Shown here: one piece after another, positions 1 through 9,842 of the stretch
Layout: each line of letters starts with the position of its first letter
Position numbering within the stretch: the stretch's first letter is position 1
Source: Auricularia sp. M13
Lineage: Eukaryota; Basidiomycota; Agaricomycetes; Auriculariales; Auriculariaceae
DNA length: 64,000 nt
Direction: 5' to 3'
Assembly (NCBI GenBank): GCA_037042915.1
Contig: CM073200.1
Span: 2,786,832 to 2,850,831, forward strand
The notes under the pieces: model-generated
Told to the model about the DNA's origin: nothing
The model's database searches: none
The model's input: the letters and a program-made list of their open reading frames with translations, nothing else
Position numbers and translations under genes: made by a program

Positions 1-250
1 GTAAAGCAATCTTAAATCGATTCTTTCTGTCAGAGATGGTTCATATATAATATATGTATAACAACTGTGGGATGGGAGGATCACAACGGACAATAAAAAT
101 TAGCGAGCAGACGTCATGTCCATTCAAGCCGTCGCCTATATAATATAATGTACAAAAGACAAGGACGTCCTCGAAGCTTGACTTTTTAAAGGTTGGGTGG
201 CATTGCGCTTCCCCACTCAAACTTTGCCGAGGAAGACACTACAAAAAGCC
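1..250. other. left edge, no gene seen
   Basis: AT-richer non-coding sequence downstream of the stop codon of the minus-strand ATPase gene A1. It probably holds that gene's 3' UTR. No coding signal was seen. Confidence 0.5.
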
Positions 251-2230
251 TCAAGGGTGAATCTTCGTCCGCGGGAAACCAAGCAAAGGACTTTCCAAAC
301 CGTCCAATATTATGAGTGGCTTGTTCGTCTCGACCGGCGCGTTTTCGGCGGAAGAGCTGGGCGAGGAGCCGGATGAAGAGTCTCTATCGAAAGTCAAGTC
401 CGGGTGCGACTCGAAACTGCTGTCCACGGGCTCAGACCAATTGTTGGACGGTTCGCGTATCGCGCCTTCATCGTTGCCATAGTCGTCGCCGACGTCGGGG
501 AACTCTGTGTATATGTCAACGTCCTCCTCTTCCATTGGGTCGGGCCACGAGCCCGAGCCGAATAGGGCCTCGAAACTCTGACCAAGGATGTTGCGTGGGA
601 CTTCCTCCACCCTGGGCGGCGTCAAGGTCCGCACCGTTGCCGTCAATGCAGAGGACATGTTCGCGCCCATCAACCGGCGTGCGATAGCCAGCACATCCGT
701 TGGCGCGTACAGAAGCCTCGTATTGTTACGTTGGTCAACCGGGAGCGAGGATTTGAGAGTAGGAAGAAGGTCGACGGAAATGGCCTGGCCAAGCGCGACG
801 ACCTCCGAATGAGTAAACCCAATCGCTGCCGACAGCTCTGGATAATCGGAAAGATCACTCCATGTCGAGGGCATGCCAGGCCAGGCCTTTGCACCAGGAA
901 TATCTTCGCCAACCAGCAAGCCGTAGCTAATGGTGCGTCTTGCGATGAGCTTGTCAAGGAATTTCAGAATGTTTATAGTAATCGCTGCTCTGAACCGAGG
1001 ATCGGAGGAGCGCAGAGGGGCTGTGTAGTTGTCGATGAGGAAGACCAAGCTATAGTCTGCTTGCCTCGACCAGCGCTGAGCAGGTCATCAGCATATGCCA
1101 AAGCAAAGGACTAGAGGCTTACGATAATATCGGTGAAAGTAATTGCTCTTCCTCCTCGGGTTTCCACCTTCGCGTGGCGGCGCAGAATGTCTTGATATCT
1201 GGTGTAGAAAGCCTGAGCAGCAACATCCAGGAACGCATAGCATTTGGCGTCCAGGTCCGCTTCGCTGAGGTACGACCTCACAGCTTCGTCCCCGCTCATG
1301 TACTCGTCCTCGCTCATGTACTGCTCGGAGTCGTCCTGCTCGTCATCTTCATCCTCCTCAATCTCGAGCATGTCATCGCCCTCGTATGCATCATCGTGCA
1401 GGTGTAATTCCGCAAAGTCCAAAGAGAAAACGAGCATCTGACGACGGGCCGCGAACAAGGACTTCGAGACGAGTTCTGGTTGGAACATGAAGGGGAAATG
1501 CGCATGGGACGATCCCGGGTCGAAATAAGCATCGACCATGGAAAGGAAGGTGGTCTTGCCAAACCCTCGGGGCCTGCGGATAATGTTCACACGCGACGAA
1601 CTGAACTTGACCAGCAACGAGCGGACGAATGCGGATTTGTCGACAAAGACTAAGCCAGGCGTCGCGCAAAGAGACAGGTAGAAAGGGACATTTGCGGAAG
1701 GGAGCGTGGCCTACTGAACATCAGCAACAGTCATTTGCGGGCGGTGGCAAATACGTACATTGGAACCACGTCGCCTGAGGACGGTACCTGCTTCGTGACG
1801 GAATGAGATGAACAGCTTCTCGCGGGCCAGACGCAGGAATTCTGGTAGAATTCTCAATAAGACTCTCTTCCAGCGACAATGAAATGAACGCACTGTTCGT
1901 TCCAAACTCAAGAGCCTCGCCGTCGATCAATAGGCTCAGGTTGGGCGTATGAGGGCCTCGCAGCGAGTCCAGCCGAGTATGCAGAGCCAACGCGTCCTTC
2001 GCCGCCGGAGGGTCATTGCGCATAGCTGCCTCGTCCAAAGGGTCGGACGTGAGCCACACGTGGCTTCCGATGTTGACCAGACAGCCACACTGGATTTCGT
2101 GATACTCGGCAACGTCCTCGAGGAAATCCTGGATAGTGGCGTTCTCGAGACGGACATCAACTCCATCTTTGACGTCGCGTTTAAACGGAGTCAAGTGGCC
2201 TCGGATGGCGAAAGAGACCATTGTAGACAT
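251..2230 (-). CDS. A1: AAA-ATPase-like protein with N-terminal header domain
   Basis: Four exons (2230-1894, 1841-1759, 1710-1123, 1075-251) keep phase and give about 610 aa. Residues about 5-75 look like a beta-grasp (ubiquitin-like) header, strand-strand-helix-strand-strand by eye. The P-loop RPRGFGKTT lies at about 186-194, then a strand with MDFA-type residues, an acidic linker, and the Walker-B-like LIDNYTAP at about 349-356. A block DLS..PELS..IGFTHSEV follows, typical of the end of the AAA-ATPase-like domain (PF09820). A Ser/acid-rich tail ends in a short conserved motif. No nuclease domain is present. B1 starts 104 bp away in the opposite direction and encodes the nuclease, so the two are probably co-regulated. 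Four paralogues in the window share the exon structure. Header plus NTPase recalls Crinkler-type proteins; that link is inference. Confidence 0.8.
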
Positions 2231-2334
2231 GGCCAGAGAAAGGCAGATGCCGGAGATTCAAATCGCTCAACCTCCACGAGTTGCAAGCATCCGACTCCGC
2301 TGCCTCACAGTTCTTCCTTCCCCTCTGCCGCATC
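2231..2334. promoter_or_regulatory. bidirectional promoter A1/B1
   Basis: Only 104 bp separate the start codons of A1 (minus) and B1 (plus), so both 5' UTRs and core promoters lie here. On the A side, the element TGAATCTCCGGCATCTGCCT sits just upstream of the ATG and recurs upstream of A2, A3 and A4. The B side shares a CCGACTCCGC block with the B2 upstream region. No clear TATA box was seen. Confidence 0.6.
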
Positions 2335-4988
2335 ATGCACCTTGCGAAACGTGCAAGATACACTTATGGCCCTGAACTAGAACGGAAGGGCCCCGAGCTG
2401 TTCCAGATGGTTGACAACTATTATGCCTCGGTCAGTATGCTGTTGCCTAATCGGAGTGTTCTTTGTATCCAATGAACTTTCCAGGAATTCATCGCGGATT
2501 ACTCCCAGGCTTTCGGCACTGCGGGGGCATGGATCTTCGACAACAGTGCCGTTATGGGCCGTTTGAACGACGGTGCAATGCTCCGATACGATAGTCGACT
2601 TTACCTTGCATTTGCGTCCCCAAGCGACTTCAGCATCGTCCAAGTCGCCAGCTTGCTGGAGACGTACCACGACATTCAAACTCCCAAGGACGTGGCCGAC
2701 CATTTCAATTCATTCAAAATGGTGGTTGAGGCTAAACAGTCTCGCCAACCCAGGCCACGCCCACGCACGCACGCATGTCTCGACATCGATTTCACGGTGA
2801 TCGAAGACCTCTATCCGGAAACTATGGAAGCTGTAACGAGCACGATCAACGCAGCCCTCCGCCGAGCTATACAGGCCTTCATCAAGCGATTCAGTGATCA
2901 ATTTTCATTCCCTGACCAAGCTTCTATTTCCGACAAATCCAGCCCTTTGCCTGGATTTCTTGTGCGTATCTACACTGCTCTGAGCCTTATATTCTGAAAG
3001 AATGCCAGGAATCGCTCTCGGAGATCGAATTTGAACCAGGTCTCTTCGTGATTGTCCGTGGCACAGACAAGATCCTGGCGCGCTTTCTTCATGCCGCAAT
3101 GTGGGAAAGGTACCTTGGCTCCACGCTGCGTGCCCGGATGGCTACATTTCGAGACCTCGTGCTTGTGCCTCTTTGGAACGAGCTCGCCTCTGAGACAGGC
3201 GTTGTTCGGAAGTTACTAGTTGTGGGGCCTTACATGCTGGATTCACTCCTGCAGCCTCCGAACATACCAGGGTTGCCCGCACTCCTGGATCTTTCCCCTC
3301 AAGCTTCGCTCCACGGCTTTACGTTGTCGCAAATTCGAACGGCCTTCGATTTCGACCAGGAAAAGGTGCCGCCTCTGCTAATGCGAACGCTCTTGCGGCA
3401 GTGTAACCTCGTCTTCGACGCTGGAGACGACAGGTCGAAATGTCAACGCTTTACTCCGGAGTCTGTCTTCTCTGTCTTTGAGTCACTCCCACCTCTTCTC
3501 AAAGGGATTCTGTCCCGCCCTCCGGCGAAGGGAGCTAAGACTTGGCCATTAACCGAGGCAGTTCAGACCTCCCTACATTCCGCCTATCTGTCCGACGAAC
3601 GAAGGGATGATGCGACACGCGCACTGTATCCCTTATTGCGCACGGATGAGTCCTTTCGCCGCGCAGTTGGCATGCTACTGGCCAATAAGCAGATTTCGAG
3701 CGCTGCTTATGGGCGCATATTCCCGCTTGACGAACTTGTCACGCCTCAGGGCAAGGAACAGATGACTGCCCGCGCGTTTATGACCGGCTTGATGGTACCT
3801 GCGAACTCTACGAAAGGCGATTATGTGCTTGCTGGCGGCTGTGCTCGTGCTCTTCTGCAGTATGTATTTGACAAGTCCAAGGTGCGTTCATTGTCATTAT
3901 GGCCTATTTAGAGATCGTAGACTGACTCTGTTTAGATGGTAGATTCTGTGCCAGCCGTCAAGGTTGACGCAGTGACAAGCGCGTCTCTTGCCGAAACCTT
4001 CACCCAAGAAGAAATCGCCAACCTTGTTCTTAACTATTATCGCAATGTGTCTGCCGCCCATCTTCCGAAGGACGAGGCGGGCTTTCAAGAGGACTTCGCG
4101 AAAATTCTCCGCGCTGTTCTACAGAAGCATTTCGCCGACTCGGGTTTCTCGAGCGATGTACAGATTGAGGTCTGGATGAGAGACGCAGGCCGTCACCTTC
4201 GATGCGACGTCATACTCCGAGTGCGCTGCAACGGTATGGACTTCGTCTACATCTTCGAGCTCAAGTACTTCCAACCCGCCAAAACAATGATGGCCACGCA
4301 TGACTATCTCAGAAATCTCAACAAGAATCGCCCCACCAACGACAAACTCGTCTTGCTCAGCCAGAGTGGTCCCTTGACCAGTGGTTCACCTATGGTGCCT
4401 TCGTTGGAGCCTGTCGATATATTCTGCCATGAACTTGGCCTCATGAGCTTGAGGGAGCTCCCGCCCGACTGGTATGCGCTGGCATCGGATACCGGTCCAT
4501 ATCATATCCAGCTACCTTTCGCGCTGCAACCGAGTCACATTCGAGCAGAGTACTTGCCCAGAAGTCCTGGACGTCGTCGGCCCAAGGCGTTCATTCGCAA
4601 GCGCACGAAGCCGTCGGTGGCAAAACCTCCAAAGAAGCCCGCCGCCAATAAACCTACCGTCCAGATCAAACAGGCCGTCGATGTTGTGGAAGAAGCCCGC
4701 AAACAGGTCTGGCGATACTGCGATGCCGCTGAGATCGGCGTTGAGGACCAGTATAGTACCAAATCAGGCATTTTGGATGCGCGCGTTACGCACCTGGGCG
4801 ACAATTTCCAGACCGTCATTATTCCTTTCAATGTGGTCAACGTCGCTGGACGGCTCGTGAACGTGGAGAAGCACGCAAGACGGACGATCATGCATAGGAT
4901 CGCTATCGTCGACGCTTACCCTTGGACTCTGGATCCGAGCGAGGACGAGACGGACAGGATATACAAAATGAAGAAGAGTTTGCCATAA
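2335..4988 (+). CDS. B1: pseudo-ATPase fused to PD-(D/E)XK nuclease
   Basis: Exons 2335-2430, 2485-2961, 3009-3881 and 3936-4988 join in phase to about 832 aa. The C-terminal 300 residues look like a PDDEXK_9-type nuclease: RCDVILRV (D573), then YIFELKYF (E590, K592), preceded by an acidic helix EDFAKIL. Residues about 65-480 follow the A proteins block by block. ASPSDFS..Q stands where the P-loop would be, CLDIDF matches AMDFA, LFVIVRGTD matches FLIDNYTAP, LLVVG matches GLLVG, and DLSPQASLHG matches the DLS..GFT block. The P-loop lysine and the Walker-B acidic pair are absent, so this half is probably a non-hydrolysing partner fold. Basic Lys/Pro-rich segments link it to the C-terminal strands. 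Head to head with A1; B2 is its paralogue. Confidence 0.8.
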
Positions 4989-5528
4989 ACAGATGCAAGG
5001 TGGTTGTACTTTTACATAAGCGATTCAATGTAGGAGCAGTACTTGGAAGGGCATCGAAAATAGGACGGGAAATAACATCGTGTTCAAGTCGCCACTGACA
5101 TGAGGCTATAAGTGGGCAGATAATATTTTATTATGGTGGGGACCGGGGCGTTTTCACCCAGCTGGTAACGGTCTACACGTGCGATGGGGCGACCGGGATC
5201 GATGAGTATCTCGTGGGGATGTCATGGTGTTGTAGCGCGAGACGATGCGGAGGGACCGAACACAACGTGGCCCAGTGCCATAAATAAGCTGAAAACTAAC
5301 TCACGCAGAGCCTGCTAGCTAAACTGAGAGTCCGCAAGCTGACAGTCCAACTGCGAGATATCAGAGCAAGGGGAGACTGCTGGTTCACGTATTTGTGAGA
5401 CGAGTTGCCCGTGCATGTACAGTACGCAGCTGTTAAGCGCTGTGAGCATTGAGTTGCATTCGCCGCTCGTCAATCCAAACGCCAGCAGAATGGTCATACC
5501 GAGGAATTTTGGGGAGGACACGATCGTG
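4989..5528. other. convergent intergenic region B1/F1
   Basis: The shared 3' flank of B1 and F1. No coding exon was recognised. The equivalent convergent arrangement recurs between F2 and B2 at 17522-17828. Confidence 0.5.
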
Positions 5529-6541
5529 TCAAATCCACAGCGTGTCGCGCCTGCCGCACAAAGCGAGGTGAATCCGGCGCTCCCTACACACGCGGCGCAT
5601 CTCGCGATACTCGCTCGTCTCGCGCAGCAACGGCTCGCCCATGAAGTTGAACCTGATCTCGCCCAGCACGGGCGTCTGCGGCACGCGCTCCCGCAGCACC
5701 GCCCACGCCTCGGCGACGTACGCGTCCGGCCGCGCGCCATAGCAGTTTGCGAGCTCGAGCGCGCGCAGGGCGCGCGGAGCGCCGCCCAGTCGCCGTCGCT
5801 CGGTGCTCTCAGCAGCGTCAGGGAGCACACGCGCGGGCACGCGGCGATGATGCGCGCGCTGGGGAAGTCGTTGCCCATCAGCGAGAGGTGGCGCACGCGC
5901 GTGCAGCGCTCGAGCGCGCGCACGATGGCCTTGGCGACCTCCGACTCGTCGTCGTCGCAGTAGATCCACTGCAGGTCGACATGTTCCAGGGTGTCGTGCG
6001 AGCGCGACAGCAGCAACGGATAGTGCACAAAGTTGATGTCCCAGTCATCGGACACGCCGAGGTGCGTCAGGCTGCACGCCGGCGTGGCCAGATTCTCGTC
6101 TTCATCGATGGGTGTCGAGTGCGTTGAAGACCCGTCTTCGGCATTTTCTACACTGCCCAAGACTAGTCGCTTGAGCGCAGGCATAATAGAAAGCAGCGCG
6201 AAAAAGCCAGCGAGAGTGAGCGTCGAGTCCCAGCCGATCGCGAGCGCAGACAGCCTGGAGAACGAGCAGCGCGAAAGCAAATGCGGTCGGACAAAATCAA
6301 AGTCCCAGTTTCTCATCTTGAGCATCCGTATGTTTGGACAACTCGTGACCAACTGCACAAAGACATCGTCGTCGACGCAGGGTAGACGTGGAATGAATGG
6401 GGGATCGTTCGGCCTGCCATGTTCGTCAATGCAGAGTGTCTTTACACATCGAGCGACAGATTCGTTGCCCAAAAAGCGCAGAGCAGCATCCAGCTGGGCT
6501 GTGTGAACGAAAATGTCGTCAGGCGCGGTTTCGGCGGACAT
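5529..6541 (-). pseudogene. F1: F-box/LRR-like protein, frameshifted
   Basis: A leucine-rich protein of the basidiomycete F-box/LRR-like kind: repeated CPN...L segments, acidic mid-insert and the motif HYPLLLSRSHDTLE. It matches F2 along its length up to about position 5786. There one base appears to be missing in a GC-rich run, and the last 85 or so codons, including the matching NCYG and RREM-like C-terminus, continue in the next frame to a stop at 5529. This is either a recently disabled copy or a sequence error. The ATG at 6541 is the first in frame. An upstream exon carrying an F-box may exist, since a splice acceptor lies just inside the coding region. It is convergent with B1, mirroring F2/B2. 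Confidence 0.6.
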
Positions 6542-6754
6542 GAAGTGCAGGAGCAAAGTCACAAGTCAGCGGCCATCAAAAATCCAAAGTCAGGGATCGC
6601 TTTGCCAGCGTGTATGTACAATATGTGACGGTCAGTCGGACGAGTCAGATAGGCAGTACGAGGAAATCAAGAGAGAGTGGAGACAGAGTGAGTAAAGATC
6701 AGCACACAAAAAAACCAAAAACAACACGACAGCCATGTATGTCCGCACGAGCTC

Positions 6755-9349
6755 TCATAGCTCGTCATCCACATCCATTCCGCCTCCTCCTTGCGGACCC
6801 AGTGTAAAACGCGGTCCCGCGCCGCGCAGCTGCTGTGACTGCTGGTGCTGAAGCGCTGCAGCAAGTGACAGTGCGTCCAAGCTGGCTCCGATGCTACCCG
6901 TCGAGCCGACGGGGCTGAGCGGGGGGCCAGTACCCGTACCAGATGGGCTCAACGGCGCAGCGTCATCCTCTTCATCGCGCGCGTCTCCCGCCTCGCTCGA
7001 TGGGGCACCCGGCTCCCTCCAAGCTTCTTCGCCTTGCGCGATAGGCCGCTGGATGCCGACAACACGCAACCGTTCGACCCACGTCTCCGCGCGGTCCAAG
7101 CTATCCTTGAACACGCCCGTCACAGAGCGCATCATGTCCAGACTCTCCGTGGCGAGGCCGAGGATCCTGTGCGCGGCCTGGCTGGCCACAGTGACCGTGG
7201 GCGGCTGGCCCGGCCGCAACTCTGGCTGGGGCGGCTGTTCGTCTTGCATACGTGTAGCCCAGCGTTGCGGGAGATGCAGGATAAAGGCGCGCACGGTCGC
7301 CCTGGCGTGCTCGGGGAGCGCTCCGCCGGCGTATTTGGATACAACGTCCACGACGTCACGAATCGTCTGCACGACGTCCTGCTTCACGTCGTTCAGCGTT
7401 TTGAGCGCCAGTGGTGAGATAACGGCGTTCGACTCTTGCGGCGCCCCTTCGGGCGTGACGGACGCGATAAAATCACGCAGTATGAGGATCTGGTGGTCGA
7501 TACGAGCAGTCGCATACTAGATGCAGGTCAGAAGCGCCGACGGTCAAATGGTAAACATATGACACTGACCTGGAGCCACTGCAAACAGTATTTGAGCCTT
7601 TTCATACTCTCCTCGCTCACGGCGGCACTAATGCCGCCCGCTTCTAACAACATTGCCTGCCAAGTGCTGCGTACGGCGACGGCCTTTGCTGCCTCGGTTT
7701 CAGATGCACTTGCATTCGCGTCCACGTTGCTTGGTCCAGCCTCTGCTACGATCAAAGTCAGCATACAAGCAAGACGTTTAAGGCTTGCGAAAGCAAGGAG
7801 CGAAACATTGGAAGCCGAAGACCAAGTGGTCGCAGAAACCAGTCGCCAGAGGGAAAAGCTTCTGCCAAGGAAGTGCATCACATTGCATTGCAGACGGGAC
7901 GCATGGGCCCCGCTCCTTGACAGCAGCAACGCAGAAGAGAGTTCCCAACGCCTCTACCTGCAGTAGCCTTTGCCATTGAAGTGATAGCAGCCGACAGATG
8001 CCATGCAATACGAGGCAGGGGTTGCGCCGCTACTGGCAGCGGCCACTGCCAACGTAGAAGACAGTCTCGGAAAACACTGATTGCGACAGCTTTTGCCAAC
8101 CAAAGCGAAAGAAAGTGCTGCAGTGACGGCCCCAGGGGTCCCGCAACTTGCAGCAGCTGTTGCCAAGAGACCGGAGGCCAAAAAGGAGGAGTGCGACTCA
8201 CGTTGCGGCTCCGGACTGGCGCTCATCGCGCTCTGGTTTCGTTGTCGCTTGCGGCTCCTGTCGGTTTCGGTCGACCGACCGCGCTCGGGCGCACGTTCCC
8301 TGCTGCGGCTGCGCTCGTCGAGCTGCATCGGCGTCGCGTCCGGGCTTGCCTTGGCTCCTGCGTAGCGTGGTCCCCACTGTCCGCCGACCGACACGGACGA
8401 AAGAAAGCAAGAAAGCACGGCGAGTGACACCCGCGTTCGTTCAAACGGCCAGAACAGCACATGGGACAGCAGGCGCGCGCGGGAGTCCGTTCGGCAGGCG
8501 ACAGGGGCGGGAGTTGTTGTCATTGTTCCGGCACGGCGGGCGGGCGGGAAGATTAGATGGACGGCGCACAGATGCAGCAGCATGCAAGAATCAAAGCACT
8601 GATGAGCCATCCGTCCGTCCGCCGCGATAAGCGGGAAGAGCGCTCACCTTGTCGAGCTGCCTGCACGCGAACTCGTCGAGCTGGCCGACGGGCAGCCGGC
8701 CGATGACCGGGCGGGATATCGTCTTGACGCTGGACTCGACCATCTCCGCGCCGTACTAATGCAGCCCGAGTCACATGTGTGAGCGTCGAGCAGAGCGCGG
8801 CGACAGTGTCATGTTAAGACTCGCCTTGACAACGCGGGACGAGTTCTTGGAGTGCTCGTAGGCCCTGAGCGCCGAATTGACGAGCGGCACCCGCGCCACG
8901 CGCGACACAAAGTCCTCAGAGCCCTCGCCGACGAGCGCGACGCCGTCCATGTCCGCATCGCCGCTAGGGGGCAGGTCGAACTCGGCCTCGAGCTCGGCGC
9001 GGGTGCGCGACGAGCCGGGGGTGTACTGCGCGGCGTCGCTGAGCGTCGAGTACGATGGCGACGTGCTGAGCGACAGCGCCGGCGTGGGCTGCGATGAGCC
9101 TGCAACCGCGGATTACACTGGGGTAAGCCCATCGCCATGCTGGACAACGGGCTGGGACGTACGGGAATCGAGCTCGCTCACAGACCGACTCTGTCGCATG
9201 CCGCGCAGGGCGGCGGCCGCGATGAGCTCGCTCTCGTCCATATCGGCCATCGACGGGGACGCTGGCGAGCGCTGGGGGCTGGTGCTGGCGGGCGTTGCCA
9301 GTGGGGTCGGGGCGCACAGGCTCGAGACTGCCATTCGTGCGGCACTCAT
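6755..9349 (-). CDS. OPI1: Opi1-type transcriptional regulator
   Basis: Exons 9349-9163, 9099-8825, 8755-8648, 8376-8202, 7745-7570 and 7516-6755 join in phase to about 560 aa. Conserved Opi1 family (PF08618) blocks appear in order: PVIGRLPVGQLDEFACRQLD, STWQAMLLEAGG..AVSEES, LKYCLQWLQYATARIDHQ, VDVVSKYAGGALPE, FILHLPQRWA and SLDMMRSVTGVFKDSLDRAE. In yeast, Opi1 represses phospholipid-biosynthesis genes in response to phosphatidic acid; a similar lipid-regulatory role is inferred here. An Arg/Ser/Glu-rich linker (8376-8202) carries a possible nuclear localisation signal, RKRQR. Intron 2 uses a GC donor (AAG/GCGAGT). Intron 4 is unusually long (about 456 bp). The start could instead be an in-frame ATG at 9487. 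Confidence 0.85.
7746..8201 (-). repeat. long repeat-bearing intron of OPI1
   Basis: At about 456 nt this intron is far longer than its roughly 50-60 nt neighbours. Read on the minus strand it holds six to seven degenerate units starting TTGGCA followed by GCTGCTGC-like sequence, about 30-75 nt apart. It looks like a decayed minisatellite expansion. Both splice sites (GTGAGT; TAG or CAG about 7743-7748) fit the phase. Confidence 0.45.
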
Positions 9350-9842
9350 CCTAGTCCAGCCAGCGCCGACACGTGAAATCTCATTCCAAGCTCCGCCGCA
9401 AGATATCCCTCCCACAGCCCTCGCGAGAAACACGTTCCTGCGGGTGCGATCCCCGCTCCCAACCTTCTCACAATCAGAGTTCGCCATCTCACTAACGATT
9501 GACTCTTGAGATGTCCCTGAGAACCTGACCTAATTCCCTCTTATCAAGCATCCGAATCACTCAAACGAATCAACAATCGTAAAAGCCTAAACGCATGCTG
9601 CATGTTATTGTCAGATTATACCTAGAGATGAGATGTGTGGAGCGACGAGAGCGGGGGGAGCATGGACAACACAACGCAATCACAAAAAGTAACAGAAAGA
9701 AACGACGACGTAACCACAAGAGGAGTTGGGGCGAATGTCAATGGTAAAAAAAAAAGTGCGAGAGCTATACGATACTTTCGAACGCGCGCGACCGTATGTC
9801 GGCGACCACCCAAAAAGACCACAGTTCACCGTTGAAACCAAA
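9350..9842. promoter_or_regulatory. OPI1 promoter / GATA gene 3' flank
   Basis: About 490 bp between the stop of the GATA gene and the OPI1 start, both on the minus strand. It must hold the GATA 3' UTR and the OPI1 promoter and leader. No coding exon was seen. Confidence 0.5.
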
